From: Elephas maximus indicus
Taxonomy: Eukaryota > Chordata > Mammalia > Proboscidea > Elephantidae
NCBI RefSeq assembly: GCF_024166365.1
Contig: NC_064820.1
Coordinates: 51,251,501-51,315,500, forward strand
Direction of reading: 5' to 3'
DNA: 64,000 nt
The notes under the pieces: generated by a model
What the model saw: the letters and a program-made list of their open reading frames with translations, nothing else
Database searches by the model: none
What the model was told of the DNA's origin: nothing
Shown: positions 34,655 through 47,079 of the stretch, piece after piece
How positions within the stretch are numbered: position 1 is the stretch's first letter
Layout of the letters: every line of letters starts with the position of its first letter
Program-made: the position numbers and the translations under genes

Positions 34655-35136
34655 TGTCATTGATTGAATTATGTTCCCCCCCAAAATGTGTATATCAGTT
34701 CGTCTGGGCCATCATTCCTGGTATTGTGCGATTTTCCTGTATGTTGTAAATCCTGCCTCTATGATGTTAATGAGGGAGGATGGGCGGCGGCTGTATTAGT
34801 GAGGCAGGACTTAATCTGCAAGATTGGATTGTGTCTTGAGGCAATCCCCTGAGATACAAAAGAGAGAAGCAAGCAGAGAGACAGGGGACTTCATACCACG
34901 AAGCATGCAGTGCTGGGATCAGAGTGTGTCCTTTGGACCCAGGGTCCCTGTGTAGAGAAGCTCCTAGTCCAGGGGAAGATTGATAAGAAGGCATACAGAA
35001 AGAGAAAGTCTTCCCCTGGAGCTGATGGCCTGAATTTGGACTTTTAGCCTACTTTACTGTGAGAAAATAAGCTTCTTTTTGTTAAAGCCATTCACTTGTG
35101 GTATTTCGGTTGTAGTAGCACTAAATGACTAAGACA
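34655..35136 (+). mobile_element. Solo LTR (ERVL-MaLR-like), plus strand
   Basis: 482 bases with TG...CA ends ('tgtcattgattgaattatg' to 'aatgactaagaca'). The flanks gaggg (34650-34654) and gagtg (35137-35141) could be a 5-bp TSD with one mismatch. It matches the LTR nested in RTE copy F over its whole length in reverse complement. Confidence 0.75.
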
Positions 35137-35141
35137 GAGTG

Positions 35142-36602
35142 TGACATCAGGAGTTAAGTAACTGAAGCTATTTGAGAATTTTATTAAAATGTAGAAAGTG
35201 CTAACAAGCAAAATACAGACAGTTGGAAGGAGATAATATAAGCCCAAAAAGTTAGATGGCACTTCTTTGGGACATCAGGAGTTGAAATGAGACTTACAGG
35301 AAGGAGAATCAGGATTTTAATTATGCCGAGATAACAGTTTGGAATCTTGTATTTACAAAATGAATTCATACAAGTATATGTAGGACTTACCAAGTATATT
35401 AGGATTAAAAGAAAAAAAAATGAAGAGAACTCACTCATCAGTGCCAAAATTTAGTATGTCTGTTCATCTTCTCGTAACTACGCAGTCTTGATGAATCCAA
35501 GTGGCCTTAGAATTTGTAGCAATTTTTCAGCTGCAATTGCTTCTCTAATGTGCATAAGCTGAAAGAGCCCAGGAATAATTTGAAAACATGCTCAGCCAAA
35601 TAGATAAATATTTGATTCATTAAAGATGACTAATAGCTATGAAGCATATCTGAAGTAAAACACTTATTTTTTAAATACTTCAAACTGTTGTAGAATGTTA
35701 AAGGCAATTACTAGGCTGTCACTGGAGAACTTTTAAATTTAATTCCAAATTAAAATACTAGAAGAAAAATAAAATATTTTGGTTCTTTATCTATAGGATA
35801 TTGGAGTTAGATATTGTATTAGGGGATTGTTTTCATAGCAATTTTGATATCTACTAATGAACATGACCCTGTGATTTAAATAGTTCATATGATAATGTTC
35901 AGCTGATTTCAAATTGCTTTCCAGTGAAGACATGAAATTATAATGCCTACTCAACCCTACCTATTTAGCGATCTTCGGATACGCCTTTACATACAAGGGT
36001 TCTAAAGAGTAAATAAATTTTTAAGACTGTGACAGATGGCATAACTGTATAGGTTGCAGTGAACACATCAATGGAATGAATGACTTTAAACTCTTAAACT
36101 GAGTTCCAAAATTCTTTTCAGTGTGGCTTATGTAGGCAATTCACATCCACCTTCATTGCAAACCTTTACTTCAAATATGCTAAGAGTCACACATGAAACT
36201 GGAAAGCATGAAACATTGTTCAATGCATGTCTTTACAGTACATTTTTAACTACGTGAATGCTTCCAAAATAACATTCTATGGTTGTAACAATTGTAATTC
36301 AATGAAATACGTGACTTTAATACATCCTAATCCAATATATTTTTTTTAATCCAATATAGCCTGAAACAGAAGCATCATCTTTGAAAATCTTTCCCTCTGC
36401 AGAAGTGACTATATTTTTTTGTCTTTGCAGGCATATTTTAATCTATATTACTGTGTTTCTTTTTCTATCTAGATGTAAGATAAAATGGCCAGTTGTGTTC
36501 AGAAACAGAATAAAAGAAGTGAAAATTTTCTCTGGGCTTCATGTTTATGAACAAAACAAGATAGACCAAAATACAGTAAATAGCATGTTTTATAAGGTTT
36601 GT
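35142..36602. other. No feature recognised
   Basis: About 1.45 kb of AT-rich sequence. A 74-codon frame at 36381-36605 is hydrophobic but has no recognisable motif. Confidence 0.5.
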
Positions 36603-36786
36603 TAATGTGCTCAGCTGCTAACCTAAAGGTTGGAAGTTTGAATCCACCCAGAAGTGCCTTGGAAGAAAGGTGTGGTGATCTACATTTGAAAAATCATCCA
36701 TCGAATGCCCTGTGGAACACAGTTCTACTCTGACACACATGGGGTCACCATAAGTCAGAATCGATTGGGTGATATCTGGTTATAAG
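36603..36786 (+). mobile_element. AfroSINE-type SINE (long body), 5'-truncated
   Basis: 'gctcagctgctaacctaaagg' head, 'ggaagaaaggtgtggtgatc' body, 'ccataagtcagaatcgattgg' tail. Confidence 0.85.
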
Positions 36787-36836
36787 GTTATCAATGAAGT
36801 TTTGTTTTAAGTTTATGTATGTGATAAAATGTAGTT

Positions 36837-37769
36837 GTTGTTGTTAGGTGCTGTTGAGTCAGTTCCCACTCATAGCGACCCTGTGCACAACAGAACGAAA
36901 CACTGCCCAGTCCTGCGCCATCCTTATAATCGTTGTTATGCTTGAGCTCATTGTTGCAGCCACTGTGTCAATCCGCCTCGTTGAGGGTCTTCCTCTTTTC
37001 CACTGACCCTGTACTCTGCCAAGCATGATGTCCTTCTCCAGGGACTGATCCCTCCTGACAACACGTCCAAAGTATGTAAGACGCAGTCTTGCCATCCTTG
37101 CTTTTAAGGAGCATTCTGGCTGTACTTCTTCTAAGACAGATTTGTTGGTGCTTTTGGCAGTCCATGGTATATTCAATATTCTTCGCCAACACCACAATTC
37201 AAAGGCGTCAAATCTTCTTCGGTCTTCCTTATTCATTGTTCAGCTTTCACATGCATATGATGCGATTGAAAATACCATGGCTTGGGTCAGGTGCACCTTA
37301 GTCTTCAAGGTAACATTTTCATTCTTCAACACTTTAAAGAGGTCCTTTGCAGCAGATTTACCCAGTACAATGTGTCTTTTGATTTCTTGACTGCTGCTTC
37401 CATGGGTGTTGATTGTGGATCCAAGTAAAATGAAATCCTTGATAACTTCAATCTTTTCTCCATTTATCATGATGTTGCTCATTGGTCCAGTTGTGAGGAT
37501 TTTTGTTTTCGTTATGTTGAGCTGCAAACCATACTGAAGGCTGTGGTCTGTAATCTTCATTAGTAAGTGCTTCAAGTCCTCTTCACTTTCAGCAAGCAAG
37601 GTTGTGTCATCTGCATAACGCAGCTTGTTAATGAGTCTTCCTCCAATCCTGATGCCCTGTTCTTCATATAGTCCAGCTTCTCGTATTATTTGCTCAGCAT
37701 ACAGATTGAATAGGTAGGGTGAAAGAATACACCCCTGATGCACGCCTTTCCTGACTTTAAACCAATCAG
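36837..37769 (-). mobile_element. RTE LINE fragment (copy G), minus strand, relatively well kept
   Basis: 3' end at left ('gttgttgttaggtgctgttgag'), truncated inside the RT. One 167-codon frame (37743 down to 37240) carries 'MHQGCILSPYLFNLYAEQIIREAGLYEEQ... YADDTTLLAESEEDLKHLL'. A second, 125 codons (37236 down to 36859), carries the C-terminal block. The two meet at a stop just before 'MNKEDRRRFDAFELWCWRRIL', so one stop separates them in this part. A short TSD (tgtagtt, 36830-36836 and 37770-37776) is possible. One of the least decayed RTE copies here. Confidence 0.9.
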
Positions 37770-37776
37770 TGTAGTT

Positions 37777-40700
37777 ATATGAACAAAAATATATTTAAAA
37801 AATGCAGGGCTAATTAAGAAATGAGTCTTCTTTGGGTTTTCTCCTTCAGTAAATATTATTAAATTAGAATAACCGGAAGAAAAGAGGATATCTGGGTGAA
37901 GAAAATTCTCACCCTCTTAAATTAGAACATGCTCATAAGAATAAATGAGATGATGCACTGAAGGAGTAACATTTAGGGATAGATGGGAAGATTACTCTCA
38001 TTGAGCAAAATCATAGGCCTCAGTGCCCAAATATCAATTCTATCCAAGAAAATCTCTCTCTCTCTCTCTCTTTTTTTCATTCAGTAGGATCATTCAAAAT
38101 TGTGCACTTTCTTCTATGCTAAATGAAGTTTGTTTTTTTCATGACAAGACTGAATACACGCCATAACACAAGTAATCGTTTCCATAGAATCAGGAGATGA
38201 ACATCTGGCCCGTATTTGATAATGATGATCATGTTTATATCTTACAGTCAGACTGAACCTTGGCATGCCAACAGAGTAATTTTGACTATTTAGATGACTG
38301 CTATCATCAGAGAGAATATGTGAAGTTCCAGATCAATTGTTAAGACATCTGAAAGGATGAGATGGGTGATACTCTAGTCCAAATATTTCACGTATTTTTT
38401 TTCCACCCTATCTGTGACACTTGGAAATATACATTAACAACAATTTTTTCTCGGTCTGTGTTTAGAAGAATCACACGTGGGGTTTTCCATGAATAATAAT
38501 CCTCAACTATCTAAAATGGCTTAATTTATCTAACAGAGTTATTGAGAGAATTTTCTTTCATTTGTAGTAGATGTTTATTTGGCTATGTTAAAGGGACTGA
38601 CATATTTGTCTGAGTACTCTGAAACTGATTATTAGCCTAAGAGATCGATGAAATGACCCACGAAAGGAAGGGGAGTCTGCCTTATTTTCCCGACAACTTG
38701 ATCCAAATGTAACACTATTCAAGTATGACAGGATTAATTCCTTATGTAAAATGATTTCCTAAAATACAAAGCATATCAGATAACAAAAAGTAACTTTCAT
38801 TTACTGAATGCTTACTCTATGCTAGACCTAATATAGCATCTGGAATAAAGTAATGAGAATTACTCCCTAACTAATGAAAATTTAACTAGAAAATTGTCTT
38901 AGAGGTAAGAACTACAATTTTTAAAATAATTGTATATTCATTGTATGGAAAACGGTACAATGCCCTCATACTGCATAATTTTCCATCTTAATTTTCTGTA
39001 AAAATCAAAAACATAAATTTTAAAACAGGATGCAAATAATTTTGGGTGAAAATTTTAAGCTGTTTAAAATGAAAATTAGCATAAATCCACTTGCAAAGGC
39101 ATCAAACATTGGCAAATAACGGTAAAGAAAAATTTCCGAAACAGAACAAAGACAACATTGAATAAGTGACAAAAGAATATGAAGTGTAAATCCCCACACA
39201 GAAGTCTGAAGATACTGGAAAGAAATGAAGAGAAAGCTTAAAATTAACACTTAAAAGTCAAATTAGCAAAATAAGATTAGAATTCATGGAACTCGAAACC
39301 ACAAATAATCGAAAAAGAAAATTGTAATGAATATAAGTAAAAATTATCCCACTTAACTAACATTTATTAAGTACTCTTATGCATCTGGTATCGATTTTAA
39401 CCCAAAGAAAATCATAGCTCTGACAAACAATGGGCACATATTGATATGTTTAAAGCCTCTAAGATTTCTTCCATTGCTTTATATGTTTGTCACTACAAAT
39501 TAGGAAGTAATCTGCTTATTAAAACTTCTAAAGTATTATTATATTATACACAAATTCTCTTAAGCATTTTACAGAAATGTGTTTAAGTATTTTCCATAAA
39601 GCACACCCCCTCTGACAGTTTCAAGTGGCCACACATTACCCAGGGCTGGAAACTCCCCTTTGTCCTTATTGTTCTTGCTCCTATAAACTCCACAATGCCT
39701 CCCACCCAATTAATGGCACAAAATGCCTAAATAAACAAAAAAGGAAAGATCTTTAAAAGCTCTCCAATACCAATAAAAATACTTCATTTTGAATTATTGC
39801 AGCTCAGAGTTGATACTTTACTAAGATTGACAGTAACATCAGACCCTCCCCTCAACTTACATGTCCCCAGTAATGTCACCCAGTTCATGATTCTTTCAGA
39901 GTTTTCATACATTGTTCGTTAAAGTCACTTGGCCTTTGGCCTTCTGCCTTCAGGGGTTAGAGTCACTGACTTAGGAAGAAAGATCAAATTGACCGTAGCT
40001 AGACCAAAGAACAACTAAGCACAATAAAAAGGCAAAAAGATGATGGAATGAGGAAGCACATTAGCTGGTAAAATGAGGAAGTCATTAAATAAATGAAACC
40101 TTAGATTGAATAATTGGCAAAATTTCCTGAAACAAAAGAGCTCTTAAATTCTAAAGTACTGCTGTCCTGTGAGGAAAGCGACTGAACAGCCACTTGGGTC
40201 AGGTAACACTAGATTGCCAAGGCAAGGCAAGCTGGACTAATTACACAAATCAGGCCAGGAAATCGATCTTGATGCTTAACACTCAGCTGTTTTTCCGAGA
40301 ATATTAAATCAGCATCATTTCTTTCTCACCCTAAAAAAGTGCAAGAAGGTCCTGGTAACTGTACCAACCACAACTCTTCATTGCCCAACGGGTAGAAATG
40401 TTATTTGTACTAGACTCACTCAGAACAAAGCACCTCTAGAGCAGAGTTCCCTCTACCCCTAATTTCTGGCATAGTGTCTGATAATGTGAATGTGACTGGT
40501 GCATGGTGAATGAATCCATCTGATGAGTTAGCTTACACAATATGCTAGGGCAAATAATTTTTAAAATAACCTCTAGTCATTTTCTAATATCTAAGTTGTT
40601 TTACGATTCATTGTCTGTGATTATGAAAGAATGATTCAAAGAGGACTGTGGTCATTCATAAATGTTTACTTCTCATTAGATACCTGTTTCACTGTATTTC

Positions 40701-41392
40701 ACCATTCATAATGTTTGCCATGTTGTATGAAACTTAATAAGATGCAGAAATATTCATAATTCACATCCAAACCCATTGAAGTGGCACTTTTCAAGTTCTG
40801 TGTTGAACACTAAACTGCCTTTAATAAGTGAGTCCAGATGGAGTGTGTATGTGAGACAGGGGTCGGTGAGTTAGTGAGACGTAGACCACAAACAGCATTA
40901 CACTCAATCACTCCATAAGATGCCACATGGCCTAAGGTAATTTTCCATAGCAAAATCTAAATAACATTGTTCATTTGCTAATGGTCTAAATATCATAATT
41001 AGGATATGTTGCTGCAATAGAACTCTAATTACTGATAAAAAGCAACTTTCATCATGACCGTCTCCCATTTAAGGGAAATGATCATTATGCCTCACTCCAA
41101 CCTTTCAACCCCTTGATCATTCCAATAAAGCATTTCTGAAAACGCCAAACATATTGTTTGATTTGGAATTGCTGTTCTAACTGGGAAATAATGATTTATG
41201 TCTTTTTCAAATCTCATCTATTAGGAATCATTACCAAGTGAGAAACAAAATAGCAAAGAGTAGATGTCTCAGCAACCATTAGACATAAGCTTATTAATTT
41301 GCAGCTAACCACTACACTATTGCTGACAAGATAGGACATTTTTCCTTCTCTTTTACTGCACCTAACACCAGAGGCACTGCTAAGCAAGCCAA
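37777..41392. other. Longest stretch without a named element
   Basis: About 3.6 kb, AT-rich. It contains a (TC)n microsatellite at 38053-38070 and fragments reminiscent of MIR starts near 38800-38840 and 39360-39390, too short to call. No open frame with a recognisable motif. Confidence 0.5.
38053..38070. repeat. (TC)9 microsatellite
   Basis: Uninterrupted TC dinucleotides followed by a short T-run. Confidence 0.9.
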
Positions 41393-41395
41393 AAC

Positions 41396-41571
41396 AAAAC
41401 AAAACAAAACAAAAAACCCTTGCTGTGGAGTTGATTTCGACTCATAGCAACCCTATAGGACAGAGTAGAGCTGTCCCACAGGATTTCAAAGGAGTGGCTG
41501 GTGGATTCAAACTGCCAAACTTTTGGTTAGCAGCCTGAGCTCTTAACCGTTGCAGCACCAGGGCTCCAAAG
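41396..41571 (-). mobile_element. AfroSINE-type SINE, minus strand
   Basis: An '(aaaac)n' tail on the plus strand, then 'gtggagttgatttcgactcatag', 'gcctgagctcttaaccgttg' and 'caccagggctcc'. The AAAAC repeat run (41393-41416) is the expanded tail. Confidence 0.88.
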
Positions 41572-41688
41572 GGCCATTTAATCCAGTCAGTCTTGATTGA
41601 AGTAGTATGATTCCGTATACCTTCAGCATCCATCAGTCCTGTTGGATTTCCCTTTAAATATAAATATTTGTGCATCTTAACGTAATGT

Positions 41689-42779
41689 TTTATTGACTAT
41701 GCAAAGACATTCAACCGTTTGGGTTATAAAAACTTATGAATAACATTGCAACAAATAGGAATCCCAGCACACTTAATTGTATTCATGAGGAACCTGGCAC
41801 TTAGACCAAGAGGCCACTGTTTGAAAAGAACAAAGGGATTCTGCATGGTTTAAAGCCAGGAAAGGTGTGCATCGGGGTTGTCTACTTTTACCGTACTTAT
41901 TCAATCTGTGTACCGAGCAAAATAATCTGAGAAGCTGGACTATATGAAGAAGAATGGGACATCAGCATGGGAGGAAGACTCCTTAACAACCTGCAATATG
42001 CAGATGACCAACCTTGCTTGCTGAAAGTGAAGAGGACTTGAACTTACTGATGAAGATCAAAGACCACAGACTTCAGTATGAATTACACCTCAACGTAAAG
42101 AAAACAAAAATCCTCACAACTGGACCAATAAACAACATCATGATATACAGAGAAAAGATTGACGTTATAAACAATTTCATATTACTTGGATTCACAATTA
42201 ATGCCTATGGAAGCAGCAGTCAAGAAATCAAAAGACACATTGCATTGGGCAAATCTGCTTAAAAAGATCTCTTTAAAGTGTTAAAAATCAAAGATGTCAC
42301 TTCAAGGACTAAGGCACACCTTACCCAAGCCATGGTGTTTTCAGTAGTCTCATACACATGTGAAAGCAGGACAATGAATAAGGAAGACTGAAGAAGAACT
42401 GATGCCTTTGAATTATGGTGTTGTCGAAGAATATTGAATGTGCCATGGCCTGCCAGAAGAATGAACAAATCTGTCTTAGAAGTACAGTCAGAATGGTCAT
42501 TAGAAGCAAGGATGGCAAGACTTCATCTCACATACTTTGCACATGTTTTCAGGAGGGTAAGTCCCTGGAGAAGGACACCATGCTTGGTAAAGTAGAGGAT
42601 CAGCAAAAAAGAGGAAGACCCTCAATGAGATGGATTGACACAGTGGCTGCAACAATGGACTCAAACATAACAACGATTGTGAGAATGGTGCAGGACTGGA
42701 CAGTGTTTCATTCTGTTGTACATAGGGTCGCTATGAGTTGGAACCAACTCAACAGCACCTAACAGAAACAACAACAGCA
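41689..42779 (+). mobile_element. RTE LINE fragment (copy I)
   Basis: 5'-truncated at motif A ('ttttattgactatgcaaagacattc' encodes IDYAKTF) and running to the 3' end. The YADD site has lost a base (cagatgaccaacc). Frames 42014-42262 and 42415-42762 hold the post-RT and C-terminal segments. taatgt before (41683-41688) and after (42780-42785) may be a short TSD. Confidence 0.88.
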
Positions 42780-43099
42780 TAATGTCAGGGCTAGGCTAGC
42801 TATATGAAGTAGTAGAGTGGGATCCCTACATGATATTAGAGTATTTCTATATAAAACCCCCCCCCATTGCCTATTCCAACTCCTTAGAGTCCATCAATAG
42901 AAATTTCTTCTTTAGACTCTGATGTATCCCCAATACAAATTCAAATATTCTTAAAAGGAAAACAAAATAAAACAGAACAGAGCAAAATACATGGCAATTC
43001 ATATCAGCTAAAATCTTGATTTGCTGAAAGCAAGCTGTGAGCAGGTCGTCTGTGTACACAATAGTAATAGGGCTTAGCATAGGGAATGGTCTTCCGCTC

Positions 43100-43420
43100 A
43101 TTCATTTAAAAATAAGCACTAAGCACCCATTTTATTCTAGACATTAAATAATAACACTTCAGGGCACAAAGATGCATGAGTGTGATTTCTGCATTCAAAG
43201 AGTTTAGAGCTTACTAGAGGAGACAGGCAAGAAAAAAGGCAATTAAAGTGGGAAAAGTACAATGTTAGAAAAATGCCAAGTTCCATGTATTACGGAAACA
43301 TCAGGGGTAGGGGCGCCTATCTGGAACTGGACTGAAAGGGCAGCAGGGAAGCTTGCTGGAGGAGATCAAATATGAGCAAAATCTTAAAGGAGTCATCCTG
43401 GAACATGGTCTTACAGATTT
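43100..43420 (+). repeat. Old mammalian-wide repeat, same family as 7330-8110
   Basis: 'aataagcactaagcacccattttattctagacattaaat... aaagagtttagagcttactagaggagacaggc... aaatcttaaaggagtcatcctgg' matches the beginning of that repeat in order. A T-run follows at 43424-43440. Confidence 0.4.
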
Positions 43421-43549
43421 CCATTTTTTTTTTTTTTTTTACAATTAATTGTAATTAATATTATAATCAATCTTGAGGCTATATAGAAAAGTGGCTCACT
43501 GGATATGATGATGGCAACATAACCTATGAACTAACAATCAGCCGAAATA

Positions 43550-43690
43550 TACTATTTTTCTAACTCAGCCTCTATTTGTAGAAATTTGAGCAAATACCTG
43601 TCCTCTTGGAGTCTTAGGTTCCTCATTTGTGAAATGTGTGGTTGGCATCTCCAGGTCTACTCCATTTAGGGTATCTTCTCTGCCCAAGTT
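43550..43690 (+). repeat. MIR-like fragment
   Basis: 'gagcaaatacctgtcctcttggagtcttaggttcctcatttgtgaaatg' resembles the MIR 'cctcagtttcctcatctgtaaaatg' segment. Confidence 0.5.
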
Positions 43691-44022
43691 GGGTCTCTGG
43701 CTGGTACTTTGTCCAAGGTTCCTGGGGCAATAGCAAGGGTCCCTTTCTTCCTATCTTCAAAAAAGTAAATGGTATATAGGTGTTCGTGACGAATTTTACT
43801 TACTTCACCATTTTATAACAACCAAAGCTCTGTTATTAGATAAAAGCTTATTATATTTACCATCATCTTGAAACATTTTCTCCAGAAACTTATTTTTTCT
43901 TGTAAAATTATACAAAGGGAAAACATTAAATACTACAGTTAATTTTTTTGGTAACATAACAAAATTTAGTAAAGAACTTGAAACAGAGAATGTAAGTACG
44001 AAGGTTTAAAATTTTCTTTCAG

Positions 44023-44340
44023 AACAAATCTGTTTTGGAAGAACTACAGGCAAAATGCTCCTTAGAAGCAAGGATGGTGAGACTAAGTCCAGCGTAGTTT
44101 GGACGTGTTATCAGGGGGGATCAATTTCAACCCCTGGAGAAGAACATCATGCTTGGTAAAGAAGAAAAAGGCCAGCAAAAAAGAGGAAGGCCCTCAACGA
44201 GATGGATTGACACAGTGGCTACAAGAATGGGCTCAAGCATACCAATGATTGTGAGGATGGTGCAGGACTGGGCAGCGCTTCATTCTGTTATACATAAGGT
44301 TGCTATGAGTCAGAACTAACGAGGCGGCACCTGAAAACAA
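44023..44340 (+). mobile_element. RTE LINE fragment (copy J), 3' end only
   Basis: Starts in the C-terminal coding block ('aacaaatctgttttggaagaactac') and runs to the 3' end. Flanks 43996-44022 and 44341-44370 are alike over about 26 bases with several differences (both contain 'gtac', 'aag', 'ttta' and 'ttttctttca'), which may be a long decayed TSD. Confidence 0.85.
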
Positions 44341-44400
44341 GTACCAAGATTTACCGTTTTCTTTCAACAGATGCTTGTTAATTTGACCAATTTTTTAAAA

Positions 44401-44714
44401 ATAATTTTTGTTGTGCTTTAAGTGGAAGTTTACAAATCAAGTCAGTCTCTCACACAAGAACCCATACACAACTTGCTACATACTCCCAATTACTTTCCTC
44501 CCCATGAGACAGCCCGCTCCCTCCTTCCACTCTCTCTTTTTGTGACCATTTTGCCAGCTTCTAAGCCCCTCTACCCTCTCATCTCCCCTCCAGACAGCAG
44601 ATGCCAACATTGTCTCAAGTGTCCACCTGATCCAAATAGCTCACTTTTCATCAGCATCCCTTTCCAACCCATTGTCCAGTCCAATCCATGTCTGATGGGC
44701 TGGCTTCGAGGATG
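44401..44714 (-). mobile_element. L1 3' UTR fragment, minus strand
   Basis: 314 bases of the same L1 3' end seen twice at 51.5-52.7 kb ('ttgttgtgctttaagtggaag' onward). Flanked by an 18-bp TSD with two differences: ttgaccaattttttaaaa (44383-44400) and ttgaccatatttttaaaa (44715-44732). 5'-truncated inside the 3' UTR, so it has no coding part. Confidence 0.9.
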
Positions 44715-44739
44715 TTGACCATATTTTTAAAATTTCAAA

Positions 44740-46372
44740 AGAGGTAAAAAAAAAAAAAAACTTTTTAACAATAGATTGTATCTAAATTTTTCTAAAAGTA
44801 TTTTTTTTTTTCTGAATTACACTTTGTGAATAATGAGTGGAATTTCCAAAGGAAAACAAAATCTATGCTAATAAAAATAAATTCAAAAATATTTTTTTCT
44901 CATATATGTAGCTTTTTTTTTTTTCTTTTTAGGAGAAAAAGAATTATGTTCTTTTTCCTATATAATTATCTTTGGTTATCTTATGAGGGTGAAATTATAA
45001 ATCTGAAGGGAATAAATATTACTTGAGTCCTGATTAATAAAAAGATACATTTACAAGAACATTTTTTTATTGTACTTTAAGTGAGATTATCATGTTCTGA
45101 AAGTATAAGGTTGTGCTGACTTGAAAGCTGAAGTACAACTTCCAGCACTATTCATAGCCAATACTACAACTGGGAGAAATAGGCTGTGTCATAAATGCGC
45201 TTGTGTGTCATAATCAATATTAAAAAGTGCAGTTCTTCAGCATCACGAAGGTTGTGATCAATCACTAGAGAAGCATATCTTCTGAGGGAAGACTGGTTCT
45301 GTTATATCAATAAATGAATAAACGAATGAACAAATAAATAGTATTTCTTCCCAATATGTTCCACCATTAATAATCAGTTCTAGTTTTAATTTGTGATTCA
45401 AAAGCCCTTCAAATTTTAGAACATTACACTAGGTTCTCAATGTAAAGTGTAGGCAAATGCAGATTTGCTATAAGGGTAATTAACAAGGGCAAGCTAGAAT
45501 TATTATGGCCATAGGTTGTATAACCTTTTTTTCTTTTTAACTTTATATAATATAATATGATACACCAAAACAGAAAATCTTTGTTAATTAACGTGAAGGT
45601 CATAATGAATCAAGGAATGATCAACAGCCAAATTTGTAAGTTAGTTTTCCAGTTCATTGAATTTGAAGAGAGTATTCTTGCAAAGTACTTTCTTCTCACA
45701 ATGCTTAATTACTCTCTGTTCTCACTCTGGGAAAAAAGGAAAAAGACAGAATTAACAGTAGTAAAGATTTAGTCAATTTTATTCTGAATCTGCTGGAAAA
45801 GAGCCTTCCTACTTGTGTGGGTGTCTAGGTGGCTTTATCCCTGGTTTACACCCTGAGACAAGGAGTTCAGTGCAAATAGTGTATTTGGGAAGAGATCCCA
45901 GAAAGCACTGGTTGGGCAGTGGAGAAAAAAGACAGGGAAACAAAGGAAGTCAATAAAGAGCAAAAGGGTAGGTTCCTGCTGTGGAAAACTGGGCTCCATC
46001 CAACTAGTGAATTATGGGAAACAGTAGATACTGCCTCAGAGTAATCCCACTTGTTGGAGGAAGAAGCTGGAGTATTTACCTTGAAATCATATGAGTCATA
46101 GGTTGAGCACGGGGCTGGCCCTGCTCACAGACTACTTGAAACCCCTCAGGTAGAAAGTTGCAGGGGTTTGCAAGGAGAACACCATTGACATCTGCTGGAA
46201 CAGTGAGTGCAAGGGGTACAGGAACATGCTACACCGAAACAATGATTTAACAGTGCAATGATACACTTGTTTAGTAAGCCCTTTCAAGTGTCCTACGTTG
46301 TTGAAAAGAATGGAAGAAATTGCTATGTCCAAGAAATAAAGATAATATTACTATATGATTTTTATAATTACT
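44740..46372. other. No feature recognised
   Basis: About 1.6 kb, AT-rich. Frames at 44826-45026 and 45557-45772 show no motif. A short 'aataaatgaataaacgaatgaac' tract lies near 45310. Confidence 0.5.
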
Positions 46373-46384
46373 ATTGAACAGAAA

Positions 46385-47057
46385 GCTTCCTCATGAGCAC
46401 AATTAAGTGTTTCGGAATTCCCATTCTTCGCAGTGTTATCCATAGTTTGTTATGATCCACACAGTCGAATGCCTTTGCATAATCAATAAAACACAGGTAA
46501 ACATCCTTCTGGTATTCTCTGCTTTCAGCCAGGATCCATCTGACATCAGCAATGATATCCCTGGTTCCACGTCCTCGTCTGAAACCGACCTGAATTTCTG
46601 GCAGTTCTCTGTCGATATACTGCTGCGGCTGTTTTTGAATGATCTTCAGCAGAATTTTGCTTGTGTGTGGTATTAATGATATTGTTCTATAATTTCCACA
46701 TTCGGTTGGATCACCTTTCTTGGGAATAGGCATAAAAATGGATCTCTTCCAGTCAGTTGGCCAGGAAGCTGTCTTCCATATTTCTTGGCATAGACGAGTG
46801 AGCACCTCCAGCACTGCATCTGTTTGTTGAAACATCTTAATTGATATTCCATCAATTCCTGGAGCCTTGTTTTTCACCAATGCCTTCAGAGCAGCTTGGA
46901 CTTCTTTCTTCAGTACCATCGGTTCCTGATCACATGCCACCTCTTGAAATGGCTGAATATCGACTAATTCTTTTTGGTGTAATGACTCTGTGTATTCCTT
47001 CCGTCTTCTTCTGATGCTTCCTGCATTGTTTAATATTTTCCCCATGGAATCCTTCAC
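46385..47057 (-). pseudogene. Uninterrupted RTE linker and RT N-terminal half (copy D)
   Basis: An open frame of about 225 codons with no stop, the longest RTE frame in the window. In order it has 'KDSMGKILNNAGSIRRR', 'NKAPGIDGIS', 'WPTDWKRSIFMPIPKKGDPTECGNYRTISL', 'GFRRGRGTRDIIADVRWILAESREYQKDVYLCFIDYAKAFDCVDH' (motif A intact) and 'RRMGIPKHLIVLMRKL'. Inversion separates it from motif C, which lies on the opposite strand at 47299-47310, so no polymerase can be made. Confidence 0.9.
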
Positions 47058-47079
47058 TATTGCAACTTGAGGCTTGAAT

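Noticed and set aside
39020-39250. 76-codon minus frame, hydrophobic, as a membrane peptide
   Set aside because: Phe/Leu/Ile-rich because the DNA is AT-rich; no supporting context.
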